64,000 nucleotides of DNA from Phytoseiulus persimilis (GCA_037576195.1 CM075103.1:18104001-18168000), one strand, 5' to 3'; numbered from the stretch's first letter, positions 11,046 to 23,522 are shown. The notes: generated from the sequence alone by a model not told the origin. Numbers and translations are program-made.

Positions 11046-14000
11046 AGGTTCGGAATTCAGAACTCCTATTTGGACATGTCTGACACTCAGCAGTCAGGAA
11101 CAGCACGATTTTCTCTCTCTCCGTCAGAAATTACCTCGATTTTCCTGTCTCAATCGATTGCTCGTTCAACAAAGGGTGTTTGGAGCGGCCTGCCTGTCAC
11201 TCAAAAGCCCGTCAAGCAAACGAAAACAATATTCGGACACATCTTTAGTATTCACAAGTCTGTCTCTCTGCCCGTCCGTCTGTCTGTCGGCTGGATGATT
11301 TGAAAACTCCGCAAAGAAACTTCTACGTCGCTCACTGGATGTGTGTTGTGTTTGAGATTGCGATTTCGCTGAGTTTCGTGGGAAATTTTGACCACTTTGT
11401 TCTTCGATTTCTCTCTCACCCAGTTCGATGAGTCACAATCGCGGAGTTGGGAGCTGTGTTTTGCCGTCGACAGAAAGTCCCAGCGCCTCGACGTCATGCG
11501 GACAAACGTACTCTTCCCAGACACGTCTTAATCGATCTGAGTCATCGAAGCTCGCTCTGATCTTATTCTGGTTCTTGCATCCTGTTCTCCCGTTTGAAAA
11601 GTCAAGAAAATAAAACGTGGGACCGATCGGTTTCCGAAATTCCGCAACATAATTCACGACCGATCGAACATCGAAATCTCGTGTGACGCAAGATCAGTGC
11701 CACCGCGAGCAGAACCGGTGATTCTGCATCAAGCTCCCGGGAAGCTCAACGTAAACGAATGTGATCACACTGGCTGAAGGTTTGAGGCGCCCAAGTAAGG
11801 GTGGAACACGAGCAGAAAAGTTCCACCTCGGGATGAAGAGAATCGTGCGAAAATACACAGCATTCTCGTGTGCGCTTGCGTGCAGCGAGAAACTGGTTCG
11901 TCCCAAGTTTCGCTGTCTAACATCATCCGCTTCTCGTAACCCCCCTCTAGAATGACTCGCTCCCGTTTCTCAACCTCGCCGAGACAAGATTCTAGCATTA
12001 ACTTTTCGACCCCTTCGTTGCATGAACTCTCGGAATCCGGTGCCCGCAGTGTTCTAAAGCGGTTGGACGAGCTTCAAGATTAGGTTTCAGGAGGAGCCAG
12101 TTTCTGTCCGCAGAACCTCACATCTGAGAGATCGTACTCGGACCATCGAACTGCTCGAAACCCACGGTCGGCGGAGCCGCGGTGACGCCAACCAGTTGTA
12201 TTGGAAACAAGTGCGGCGCTCTGAACGCGTTCCGGGAAAAACCGACGGTGCTTCGGATTGGGCTAAGTGCTATGCGTAGCCACGGGCCGTTCGTAATATG
12301 CTAATAGGACGAATCAGAAACGAAGCATTTAGAGGTAGCGCTGTTTCCGAGCCAGCTTACAGCTTGCGGCCGAACTTCCCTTCGAACCGAGCTACAGGGA
12401 ACTGGCCGCAGCGTCCCGTCCGCTCGGACAGCCTGGCGGCCGACGATCCAGTCGGTTCATTCGACCGCCAGAAAGCCAATCAGCTCCGTTCGTCCGGCTG
12501 TCTGTCCGTCAGAGAAAGTCAATGTGGTTCAACCCGTACGACCAAACTACTTAGGTCACCATGACGTCGCCTGGATACCCGACGGCGTTCGGCGCCGCGC
12601 CGTCAAGGGGTTGATGACTTTCCAAGTCAGAACCTCAGCCGTAGCGACGTAACCGGTTCGGATTAATTCTCGCTGCACGAAAAGGATTCTTCCAATGCTC
12701 GGAAACACAACAGCTCTCCTGGGAAATCCGCTACTTCGGCTCTCACCATCATCATCAACAATCACCGTCGCTGCCGCCACTATCGTCATCATATCGCTAT
12801 CTAGAGATACGTACGCACGTAAGTGTTCTGTGAAATTCCTCAGGCCGTCGATCTCGTTTTTACTCAGGCGATCGATTTCTCCGCCTGGATCGGAAAACGA
12901 GTTTTCGCGCTGATTCCGAGGTCGAAATACTTTCTTTCGCACCCAAGTTCAGTCTTAGCCCTCGGGAGATGACAGCGAACGAGAGCAGTTCCGGCGAGTT
13001 TCCCGGGCAAACAGAATGCACGGGAGACTCGCACCGTGGAGTTGATTCTCGATTTGGGGTTGAAAATCGTCGACAAAATTCAAAATTTGGATTTGGCGCC
13101 ACGAGGGGCACCTGCAAGCGCCCGCCCGGAGCTTGTAAATTCGCTCCTCAGTGGGCAGGGCCAGTTGGGACTGTTTCTGGCGATTTCTCATTACCCGACG
13201 CTGGAAGACGCATGAAGCCAACGAGCATCGACTGAAGCCACCGAGACGCCGAAGGCAAACGGTCAGGCCGGCAGCCGGCCACGCCTTCTGCTCATCGAGC
13301 TGGGCATGTGTTTCCCATTGTGTCCGTTCATCCCCCTCGTTGGAATTTGCGCGCTGAATAACCATGCTCAGCGATATGAACCGGAGTAGGTGACGAACAG
13401 AAAAACCCTTAAAACGAATGGAACGGCGCCGCTGCCGCCGCGACCCGCCGATCACGCTGTTGCGATGAAGTCATTGGGTGCGTCACGGTCAGAGCGAAAG
13501 AAAACCTTCGTGCTTTGATCGCCGCCCATGGACGAATCCAAATTACACACTGAACAGCTTGACTTTCTTAGTCATCGCTTCTTGTTACTATTCTTACACA
13601 TCATCCGGATTTCTTGAGTACGTTTTCCAGGACAAGAGAGAAATCAGCTCTTGATCTACGACTTGTCAGCGGGCCTTTTTCGGCCCTCTCTCGAACCAGA
13701 AAAAATCAATCAGTCAAGCTGCGCCGAGTCGAGAGGAAGCCGATGGCCCCGGGTGATGCCTCCAAGTTCGAATTGGGAAAAATCGTAGGATTCTCTGTCG
13801 GGGCTTTTCTCGCATCGATGTAAGCCAGATTGGATCTCCGGCTTGATGCTCTGCTACAACTCACGAAATTTTCAACCCGCCGAAAACTCCGTGAAACACA
13901 AAGTCAGATGAAAACGCGGGGTTCTCAAGCGCGAGGCGATGTCGCACGAAGACCAACGATTGCCCACATCCGAAGAAACAAATAGAAATCGTAGTTTCCA

Positions 14001-14330
14001 ATTAAGTATTCGGTGATATGACGTAATGGTTTTGATTTGGGTGAGCATGCACTTGGAAAAACGAGGCGCAACGATCCCAGCCCATCGAATTCCGATCAAT
14101 CATGAGGGACCGAGCGGTTTGATCACGAAGGACTTGAAGGAACGCTTCCTGATCCGTTCGATTAAGGGTTTCCTCAAGTTTGCCGCGAACTGATGGCAGA
14201 GAGGAAGATTTTGCTTCTGTCGCGGACCGCTGATTGTCTGACTTCAAGAACTCGGAAATACACCTAAAGATCGAACCCAGCACGGACTGAGGAAAAAAAT
14301 CTTGCATAGCGATACCAGGAGGGGGGTCTA
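11046..14330. other. No supported gene; short (TCTG)-type tract near 11261-11292
   Basis: A degenerate CTGTCTCTCTGCCCGTCCG-type tract precedes 11292. Short ORFs such as 12955-13455 (minus) lack splice support and family signatures. A GTAAGTG donor-like hexamer at about 12820 (+) has no convincing exon before it. Confidence 0.3.
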
Positions 14331-14334
14331 CTCA

Positions 14335-14592
14335 CTCCTTCCTTCCTTTGAGCTTTCTTCGCGTACAGCTTGAGGTTTTCCCACTTCTTGCGACATGTTT
14401 GAGCGTTTCTCAGCGTGACTCCCGGGAGCCTGAACGGCGTTGACTGCTTGCGTGATTTCTTTCCCATGCTTTTTCCTTCAGGTGCGACATCCCCTTTGGC
14501 ACGAGGAGTTGTGAGAACGGCCGCCCGTCTCCGAACCTCGATGATGAGCACATTCTTTCTTCCTCGGTCCAATTGGGCAAACGAGTTTTCTG
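14335..14592 (-). pseudogene. Myb/SANT-like DNA-binding domain, frame-disrupted
   Basis: On the minus strand consecutive fragments in different frames spell one domain in order: RLPNWTEEER, then VLIIEVRRRAAVL, then LKEKAWE, then EITQAVNAVQAPG, then CRKKWENLKLYAKKAQRKE. This matches the Myb/SANT-like domain found in NAIF1-type proteins and in the DNA-binding partner of Harbinger transposases (NWTEEE start, AVN middle, KKWxNLK end). The parts abut directly, leaving no room for introns, so at least four frame changes are needed. Each lies beside a short homopolymer (A run near 14555, G run near 14494, A run near 14459, CCCGGG near 14420). Either the gene has decayed or the assembly carries indels. 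A GTGAGT donor follows directly at 14336-14331. The surrounding minus-strand ORF (14264-14953) includes the C-terminal part. Confidence 0.75.
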
Positions 14593-14953
14593 TTCGTGTC
14601 CCATTTCGTCGAGAGGACGGTACGCGTGACCAGCGTGCTGGACGTGGTTTGGCCGGGGAGAAGCTCCATTCATGCTGAGGTCCGTTGCTCCGGCCAGATC
14701 CATCATGGCGAAAAATTCCACCAGACCGCCCCTGCAAAGACCGAATTCCTGTGGTTAACCGAGTCGCTTCGAGGTTCGTCCCGCAGAGTGGATGACCCGC
14801 TAGAACGAATTCCGCGTCACTATCCAAGGACGAAGTGTTTCGCGAGAAAACGGCGAAAAGCCGCTGAAACCCTTCGAGATCCCCCTGGGTCAAGCGAAGA
14901 CCGAGGAGCTTGAACTCTCCACGGGGTTCCGGCATCAGACCCTCGCCGTCCAT

Positions 14954-17283
14954 AGTCGGTGATCATCGTGGAGTTACGCGAAAAACGCCACGACACATCG
15001 CGATATGCAAGTTGAAGCCCAAAACATCTGCGAGCCAAAAGGGATGCAGACCAGAAAGCGCCATCGACGGCGTATCACTCTGGTGAACTGGGTTATTGAG
15101 AGGAAATAAGTTTCTTTTTCTTGGCAAGAACATATCGCCAGCCAACAGTGATCCGGAGAAGCTCTCATTACAGGCCGGCCAGATCCGTGTCCAGAAATGT
15201 GAAGTTGATTTTGGAAGGCCAAAAGCATCTGCCGTTAGCAATCTCGCCCAAGACTCGTTCGCCGGCATCGTAGCCCGCTCCCTCACGAACGAAGTGTCGA
15301 GATTTTCCGAGTTTCTGTTTCGATCCCCAGAACACGAGCCGCTCGTTTCTTGCGGGAGATCGAAGTCGCTCCAGCAAGAAACGATATTGGGAGGCGCCTC
15401 TCGCTCCGGAACGGCTCGTAGTCGTGAGAATTCCCGCAGGCCGCCTGAAAACTTGTTCGACTCCCCGTTATCCTGAATAAAGGCCGCTTTCCAGAACTAT
15501 CACGGCGCGCCAGGCTTCAAGCCGTCGGCACCGCGTTCAGTAAGAGCACTCAGTCAGCGAAAACTGGAAAAGATCGGCGAATATCCGACGTCCACGCAAG
15601 CTGACCGTTGTGCCCGACACACATTCCACAGGCGAGCTGTCGAAGACATTTCTGAGTCAGAAAATGCGGAATCAAACACAGTCCACAAAGTCGAGCGGAG
15701 ATTGACACGAATGCGAGCAGAGGAGCTGCACCGAGTTAGTTTGGCAATGGAAACTTCTGCAAGGGAGGTTTTTCATGGACATCTCCAAGTAAGGCAGCGA
15801 TGTCCTGTCAGTCCAGGAAGCGATGTCCGATTCTCCTTCAGCCAGCTCCAAAAATGCCTCAGGTGCAGCTTATGAGCACCCGAATACTCGCACAACATCT
15901 CCGAATCGAGGAACAGTTTCAAGGAGTTCTCGGAATCAGATTTCTCTCCACATGACTGACATTTGATGATGGCGGGGGATCCAAGCGCTCTTAAGATTCC
16001 CGATTTTGGCGTGGATCTCCTGATCGGTATCCGGCGCGAATAGATCCGAAAACCTGGTCGATGAGCTGTGTGCGAATCCAAGTCTTGAGCAATGGAGGAA
16101 ACCCAAAGAAGGAGCTACAACGCTCGATCGCTTGTTTTCAAGGGGCGGAATCCGAAACGGCGCTCTCATACTAGTGAGATATTTTCAATGGATGGTCCTG
16201 CTACGCGCCGTAGAGCCTGGGTTGGAGTATGAATGACTTTAAGAAGAAGTAAGAGTGGAACAACTCGACTCTCCGCACACCGGAGACGTCAACGATGAGC
16301 TCCGCTACTGAAGGGACCGCTCACCGGCGGGAGAATCGAACCGCGTAGTCCTGAGGCGAAGTTTCGGAATCGCAGAGCATGCTCACATGGACTGCAGTTT
16401 CCATCCTGCTCTTGTCGAGAGAACCGATGTGCGAGGCAGAGGCGCCTCAGAAACCTATTCCCTTCAAACCGTCCTGGAGTACCCACGTGCCTTCTAAGGG
16501 CGGTAGAACGAGGATCTGTTTTGGCAGCGAGGGACCGTGCACGTCGCCTCGACGTGCCATTACATGCCTAGAACACCACGCGGGCTCTCTGAGCGGCTCT
16601 GCGAAACACTGTCCTGACTTGGTACTACTATGTATTCGCGTGCGAAAAGGACAAACGAGCCCGCAGTCTGAACGCGGAGAATGCAGGAATATCCTCTATC
16701 GAGAAAGGGTTTTCAACGTACCGATACTGTGGTTGACCGTCCGTGGGCTCAGCTGAACATTCCAACGCTGGGGTGCAGTCGGCGAATCGACCAATCAACA
16801 AACCAACTAATCAACTCAGCCGTCGGAGAGTCGACTTCCAGTCACACAATATTTGGCACTCGATTCAAAAGTTAAATCCCATCCGACGTTGGCCAGTGGA
16901 GCGCTGTACAAGGCCCGCTGCATACGGTGCTTGCGGAGTTTGTCTCCTTGGAAGGATAGGCAGATAGAAAAGATTTCCCGATGCTTGCTGTGTTGTGTGC
17001 GTGTTTGTGTATGAGTGTGCCGCGCGATCGAACAACCCGTTCGGCGAGGATTCGCCAGTGCGAGTGAAGAGCGGCCGCCGATCTAAGAATTAGTGCCGTT
17101 TAAGAATAACATCGAAAATTCGGGAAAGGGTTACTTCGTCCGCCGATAGATGCCGACCGGCCGGTCGGCCAGACGACTTCTTCGGCGCTGAGGGTTGTTC
17201 TTGCTCGCCGTACATCGCTCGCCTGGTACTTGACTTCGATGCTACTTTAGCGTCAACGCACCTTCGCGGCAGCGGCTTCAACA
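14954..17283. other. No supported gene
   Basis: Short frames only, for example 15096-15476 (+) and 16379-16756 (+), without matching splice partners. A GT-rich stretch at about 16988-17020 and GC-rich DNA to 17280 could be the promoter side of the candidate gene starting at 17284, but no core element is certain. Confidence 0.25.
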
Positions 17284-17779
17284 ATGCTAACAACGACTCC
17301 GGCTTTAACAACAATGGCGGGGGACGATCTCGATGTCAGAGAAGACAGCGATGCCGCCGCGGTGCGAAAATCTTCGACTTTTCCATCTTGCTTCGACCAC
17401 GGGTCTTGCGTTCGTTTCTGGATTTCGGAATTGAGCGGAGGTTTGAAGAGAGCTGTCGAAGTCAGTGAAGATCGCAAATGAACGGGAGCTCGTTCCGCGG
17501 GATTCCGAGGAAACACTCGCCGCGTTCTTCGAAAGTACGGGGGCTGGGATTTCAGAGAACAGTTTCCAGTCTCCTAGCTCTCTCGATGCTTATGGATCGC
17601 TGCGTTCCCGCTCTCTGATCCCGATACACCAGATGAGATGTTACACAAAACCAACGATTCCCCCGCACCTGCTTGTGCTCTGCCAAATTATAGTCCCTAG
17701 CTGTTCATGTCCAGCGCCGCCCACTTCGAATGCATTTGTCATGTTGAGCGCCGTTCTGTATGCACGAGAAATAAATTAA
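17284..17779 (+). CDS. Candidate two-exon small gene (17284-17460, 17570-17779)
   Basis: Two in-frame ATGs (17284 and 17314); the second sits in a good animal context (AACAATGG). Exon 1 encodes an acidic start (MAGDDLDVREDSDAAAV) and ends GAA/GTCAGTG. A 109-nt intron ends in a pyrimidine-rich TTTCCAG at 17569. Exon 2 continues in phase 0 for 69 codons to TAA 17777-17779. An AATAAA poly(A) signal (17770-17775) overlaps the last codons, which suggests a tight 3' end or cleavage just downstream. No domain is recognised. The frame of exon 2 is also open through the intron from 17465, so an alternative transcript using that frame cannot be excluded. Confidence 0.35.
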
Positions 17780-20700
17780 ATCTGTTCTTCCATCGATGAT
17801 GATCCCGAACGAGGCTGAACAGTTTTGTGAGCTGGAAAACTGTCGAAAACAGAAGACCAGTCACGGTACGGGTCCCCAGATGTGTGACTGCATCGCTGTT
17901 GGACAAGTCTGGCCGCAGTCATTCTCACATATCATATTTCCATCCTGGGGTACATAAAGCGGAGGAGGACCAAAATTCTTCGGAGCGCTGTCTTAATAAC
18001 GATTGGAGGTCTCACTCGATCAACTGATTGAGGGTTCCGATCGTTCGTTCCCTCTGACTCGGAAGACTAACGAATATTCCGCTGTGCTCCGGGGGATTTT
18101 CGGTCGAACAACCCGGGCTCCTCGTTGGGCCATTCCGGGAAGCTGCACGGGAAACGACGGCGCTCATGCTGTGCCGCAATGGACACATCGAGTTCGCACC
18201 GCTGTTGGATATTTCGGATTGTGATCGGATCAGAGTCGCCAGCTCCACTGACCGTTCGCAGATTCTTAGCTTTCTAGAAACGCATCGCGGAATGCTTCGC
18301 GCCTCCCAGTGAGACGTGACATTTCCAGGGAGCCAGAGTTCCTATTCGCGGGAAGTCGTGAAGGTCGGGTGCCGTTTTCTCGACGAGAAGTTCGCGTTAC
18401 GGCTCGATGGAATCCAGAACATGATCTGGAAATCACAGTTGACAGTTCTTGCACGGACGAGTGGGTTCTCTTTCCTTATCGGATGACGATTCCCCGAGTT
18501 TTTTCAGATTTCTAGGGCTATCGGATCCACTCCTCCTTGATGAGCTGACGCCTGGGAATGTACCACCGAACTGTGATAATTCTCACCGTGAGAGGGTCCT
18601 AGCCCTTGGATATGGATCTCGGAGTCGTCAACGGGTGCACGAATCAGCTCGGCCCGCGGGAGTCTCAGGGGGAAAGGGCGATTCCCCGATCTCCAACGAT
18701 ATTACTTCTCGACAGATGAGCGATGATGGAGACAGTTTGCGATATCCACTAGAACTGCGTCTCCCGCTCGACAAATAACTCCCGCGTCTCCTCGAAAAGA
18801 AAATGAACTCTGAGGTAGGAAGGAAATTTACCATTGCCCCCTGCCGCCCCGATTCCGTACCAGGATCTGTCTCGCTCCCACTAGGTGTGTGGCAACCATG
18901 GCTCCCATGACTTTAGCGGGGATGCGGCTACAGATTCCCGACGAGGCGACAAGTTCGCGCGCCGCTGGATCGAACCCCGAATTGTTTCATCGGTCGCAGA
19001 AAATGCCAATGGAACATTCTGCCATCACGAGTACCAACTCGTGTCTCGTATCGGGGAGAGGTGAATAGAAGCCATTTGCGTAGGAGCTCGCAAACTACAT
19101 ACGACCCCGATGGTTGTTCCAACTACAGGTGTGTTTGAGTCATGATGACAAAACACAAGAAGATGAATAGAGCGCGAGCGCTACAAAAAGAAAATTCGCG
19201 AGAGAATTCTTTCGTGGAGTTCGCAAATCTGAATACTTTAGTCCTTGCGTTTCGCTGGTCTTCTGTCTGCGACTCGCGGTTTATCGGATGATACTCAGGA
19301 AGATAAGACAATGAGTCCGGATGACATTGAGCGGAAACGCGATCCCTGTGTCGGTCCGAAGGCCGAAGTTGTTTTTGCTACGCTGCGAATCATCGACAGT
19401 TGATTCGGTTACGATTCCTCAGCTTGTTTGCACCTCCTATTCGCCGCTTCCGTCTGGGCGGCGAATCGCGACCGCTTTCCCCGACTTCTCTGGCTCGAAG
19501 GAAGGATCGCCGCATACTTTTGCATAAACGAGACATCAGAGCTGTGGCAAAAACCGCCATGAATAAGCATCAGCTCCCTCTAGTCTCCACTGAACCGTGC
19601 GGAGTCGGAAACGGTTCGCGGAAGGCACGAACGGATCCCTTAGCAGTGGGGCTTCCGAATCGCCGAACTCCGAGTCTAGCATTCCGTCTCTCTCTTCTCC
19701 CGTGAGAGGAATGGTGGAAGTTGCGGAGTTTTGTTTATTCTTCGTTTCTCGCTTCCCCTGTCGACGTGCTGGATTTATAGAAGGAGGCTTCCTCCAAGAT
19801 TACTCGGACGTTTTTCTCAAACGACGCTCCGAGCATAAGCCCGCATTTGACATCATAATTTCACCCCATCGATGAATCTAGAACAGGAAACCTTCTTCTT
19901 CTCCCATTATTTTCGGGCTTTAAATCTCAAGGAGCCGCCAGATCTGACTGGCAGAAAGCAAACAAGCGCGCCAGAATAGGCACGACGGAGCAAGGTAGCG
20001 GGCCGACGACGCGACGTTCGGAGTCAAAACAGAGCACCATTGTATGAGGTATCAATCAAGGGAGATATCTTGAAAAGAATACACGGTGAACAACACGATT
20101 GACATAGAAGCAAATCAGAACCTACGTCCAACTGGAGCTGTCAATCAAATCGAATCCCGAAGAAGCATCTGCATAGGCAGAACAGATAAAACCGCGTTCC
20201 CCACTGGCGGAAGATTAGATTACCTGAATCCACAGCCGAGTACATTCGAACTCAACAAAATGTCTTCCAAGCAACTAGTTTGGTAGTGCTGCAGATTCTG
20301 ATGATGGAGTGAATGATCCCCTCGAAGTCCAGCGTGTTGCTACCCCTCAAAGTCACGTGTGTCAAACCTTTTGTGTGACCCGCCCCTTGTATGATGAAAG
20401 GTTGCGGTGCGAGGGGCTCGCCTTCGGCGTCATCTAACGACGAATCGGCCGTTGCAGCGTCCACTGAATCCATCTGACGATAGTGGATCACACTATGCGT
20501 TCTTCGCTCTGATTCCGGAAAGAAAATCTCAGCGAAGCGCCGGCATGGTGCTCCGTGGGTCGCAGCGAAGGAGAGTCTGAGCGTGATAAAACTGACTTGA
20601 CAGGAAAATGGGAGTGCGAATCTATTTCTCCCTCCGTTTCCCTCATTTTTGAGCCCTCGCTACCTCGGCTTCTATCGGAATCGGGAATTTCCCCTCGTGA

Positions 20701-21125
20701 TGATTGCTCTCGTTGAAGAGTCTCTTTCCGGAGGGAATTCGGATGGCCCTCAAACCACAGTTGCCGAATCATCCAGATCATCCTCTCGTCACTCATGGCA
20801 TGCTCCACAAGAGCTCTTCTCCCCCGTTCTTTCAAATTCAACGTGTCTCTACCGTGGATTTCTATCTTGCCATCGCAGAATAACCTATATTCTAGCGTAC
20901 GAAATCGCCGCGGCTGGATTCGGCGTAGAAGCCAGGAAGATATTCCATCGAACTCGAGGGCTCTGAAGACCGACTTTGGAAACTCTACTCGACGCGACCA
21001 GTACGACCTCCTTCAAACGATACGTCGCCCCCGCCCTCTGCCACTTCAGTTCTCTGTGGATTCGGCATCGTGTTCGATGGCAGATGTCGTGAGGTCGCCT
21101 CGAACCTATGCTTGGGCTGCCCAAA
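17780..21125. other. No supported gene
   Basis: Several short frames on both strands. One of note is 20476-20370 on minus (MDSVDAATADSSLDD start, acidic, followed by an AAG/GTTTGA donor-like site), which could be a first coding exon, but no following exon was found. Nothing else stands out. Confidence 0.25.
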
Positions 21126-21292
21126 GGGTAAGGCCGAGAAAAGTCAAAGCTTTTGCACAGAGCGTCTCGGAAATCATGAGACTTGGGAAATGTACTTCAG
21201 AGCTCCTTCTCCACGAACAGAATCGACGCTCTCAAGTCTTTTCATGTGATTCATCACCCGTATTATCCAGAAGCTCTGGATCGGTTGGGACC
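21126..21292. repeat. Direct duplication, copy 1 (167 bp)
   Basis: Begins GGGTAAGGCCGAGAAAAGTC and ends GATCGGTTGGGACC. It matches a second unit at 21643-21808 over its full length with scattered substitutions and few indels. Flanks on both sides are unrelated, so the unit boundaries are sharp. No terminal inverted repeats are visible. Confidence 0.9.
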
Positions 21293-21642
21293 GGTATAAG
21301 TCAGCTGCGTTTGACGAATGTGCCGATACTCTCCGTGGCTGCGATATTCTCTAGAGCGATCTGTTCCCCTGGATTTGCGGGCCTAATCCATACTGGGCCG
21401 CTTTCCGCTCACCGGAAACCTGTTCCCCGACAGAACGGCAGTATCTATTCATAAGAGACTCCTCCCGCTCTCTTTCTACTCGCGGTAACTGCTCTCCACA
21501 ATATTGAGTGGACCGGAGACTGGAGGAGGCGTAGTTCCAGGGGTGGCGATAATCCAACGGCTCTCAGGGGAGATGCTGGATCCTGAGCGAGATCCCAGAG
21601 TTTCGCAAACAGCCGTCGAGCGGCGCGTTCTGAGTGAGCGGT

Positions 21643-21808
21643 GGGTAAGGCCGAGAAAAGTCAAATCTTTGGCACAGATCGTCTCGAAAATCATGGGACT
21701 TTGCAAAATGTACTAGAGCTCTTCCTCTACGAGCAGAATCAACGCTTTCATTTCTTCTTATGTGACTCATCGCCCGTATTATCCAGAAGCCCTGGATCGG
21801 TTGGGACC
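21643..21808. repeat. Direct duplication, copy 2 (166 bp)
   Basis: Same orientation as copy 1, starting 517 bp downstream of it. Read on the minus strand both copies share a short frame (PTDPxLLDNTGDESH) where several differences fall at third codon positions, then both become interrupted. That pattern fits two decaying copies of a once-coding segment, but the stretch is too short to be sure. Confidence 0.9.
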
Positions 21809-22990
21809 CACGGTCGGCGTGATTCAAGCCTATGTGAAGGCCGTCTCATTTCAGTTTTCAGACTGCGGTTTGTTCGTGTCATGACCATGATTCAGAAGCT
21901 TTTCCCACTGCGAATTCTTCTCCTATTCAGCTCTCAACTTCTGCCCATGATCGACAATACTCATGGGTCATGAAAGCTCCAGAATCCATTTTCATACAGT
22001 TCCAAGACTCTGCTCTCCTAGCTCGATACTCAAACTCGATTCGGACTGAAAGGGGTTCGTGCGCATGCTCCATGACCTACGGAATTGTAAATTCCAAGCC
22101 AATTAGTTCGACCAGGAACCACGGTTGAGTGCGTCGGGAACGCGACATTGTTGTCGGTATCGACGCCGGCTACAATTGAATGCGGGAAAAGCCTGATCGT
22201 CGTTGGCTGATCTGTTGCTTACAATCTTTCGTTTCTCAAACTCCGCGTCATGTTCGAGATCGCACCCTGTTTCGGCGAGCTTTCGTAGCCCGATGCCGAT
22301 AAAAACGGAGCTGCGGTAGCCAAACAGACAGCGACCCAATTTCTATCATTCGCCGTCATCTGTCATGACTGGTTCTATTTTTCCATATCACGGATAATAC
22401 AAAGAATGCGGAAAACATCCCGTGCTCTGATGAAGAGCCACATTGAATACTAAGGTGTTTGCCGTGAAATCCGTATTTCCGGCAATACGGGAAACTAGCT
22501 CCAGTCATGACTGAGTGGTCACAACCATTTCAAATAACAACTCGATCGAAGCTCATTCTCAGAATGATGGTCACAAGCCACTCGCGGGCTAAAGTTACCG
22601 TGCTCTTCCGTTATTATCTTCGAACTGCCGGCGTCGTCTGCTCTCGCGCCAAACAAAAACATTTTGAGGCACGCTGAAACTGGTGGAGAAGTGATTGCGC
22701 CTCTTGCACAGCTGAATTTTGACCCCTTCTGCGCGAAACTCGGGATTCCCCCCTGATCCCAGGGGACATGGTGATCAATTATCAAGACCCACTGAATGAT
22801 CCCTATAAGACGCCGAGTCAAAGACGATTTTTCCGAGGAACACTAGCGCAAAAGTGAGTTCGAGGTCGTCTCGTGAATGAAATTCGTCGAGTACCTTTTC
22901 TCGAGGAGCGGGCTACGTGCTAGAAGGATTTCGGTCGGGTTTCGGAATCGCTCTCGTCACCGACCGAAGCTCCCGATTGAGTGGTGTCGC
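21809..22990. other. No supported gene
   Basis: Short frames only. A run of related short strings around 21830-22080 shows no clear repeat structure, and no RNA gene or transposon end is seen. Confidence 0.25.
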
Positions 22991-23126
22991 TAGCATGTGA
23001 TATTCGCGGCTTCCGACTTGGAAAGAGGCTACGGATGCTTTCGATCCGCGCACCTGGCTATCTGAGAGGAATCGACCGTGGGGTTTCGAGCTGAACGTCA
23101 AGGAGCTAAAGAAAATCCACTGGCTG

Positions 23127-23522
23127 ATGGGGATTCCGTGGGAACATGATGGGAGCACCTTCGAGAAGATCCTGTTGTCAAGTCCTGAAGATCCTGTTGT
23201 GGCTGAAGATGCCATCAATCAGAGGGCTGAAATCCATTTTCTTCTTCCCAGGAACCTGTTTAAAGTGGTCGCGGGCTTCATCACTTTCTCCACTCTGTCG
23301 GGATTCGCTCTGTACTTCGGTATGAGCGAGAAGAAGAAACAGAGATGGCGAGACAGGATGGATGCTTACACTGAATGGCGGGGCCCGCCCAAACTGCAGA
23401 CACCTTCATTCGTACGTTATGACAACCTAGATGAGGTTGAAGGAATGGATGTTGAGGGCGAAATCGCTCGGTTCTTCAATTGGGGACAATTGGAGATTCT
23501 GGAAACCGAGCTTCTGGCTTGA
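23127..23522 (+). CDS. ORF encoding a 131-residue protein with one membrane segment, unknown
   Basis: ATG at 23127, stop TGA 23520-23522. The frame is open back to a TGA near 22999, and the upstream 42 codons are also protein-like (WKEATDAFDPRTW, then GFELNVKELKK), so the true start may lie in an upstream exon. The product has low Arg/Ser content, many acidic and aromatic residues, one likely membrane helix (VVAGFITFSTLSGFALYFG, about residues 46-64), then a basic patch (EKKKQRWRDR) and an acidic C-terminus. That order suggests a small single-pass membrane protein, possibly organellar, but this is inference. A 14-nt repeat (GAAGATCCTGTTGT) occurs twice, 22 nt apart, inside it. No family recognised. 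Confidence 0.45.
   Translation: MGIPWEHDGSTFEKILLSSPEDPVVAEDAINQRAEIHFLLPRNLFKVVAGFITFSTLSGFALYFGMSEKKKQRWRDRMDAYTEWRGPPKLQTPSFVRYDNLDEVEGMDVEGEIARFFNWGQLEILETELLA

Noticed and set aside
14264..14953. 229-codon minus-strand ORF as an intact gene
   Set aside because: Only its C-terminal part matches the Myb/SANT-like domain; the rest of the domain is in other frames, so the ORF as it stands is not the true protein.
16325..16360. Minus-strand GGTTCGATTCT, a possible tRNA B box
   Set aside because: The T stem does not pair and no cloverleaf can be drawn from the flanking 80 bases.
16825..16870. GGAGAGTCGACTTC match to the 49.9 kb repeat
   Set aside because: A 14-base match is expected by chance many times in 64 kb and similarity does not extend further.
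20795..21454. 219-codon plus-strand ORF as a gene
   Set aside because: It runs through the first copy of the 167-bp duplication, whose second copy is shifted in that frame; Arg/Ser-rich content and no splice support.
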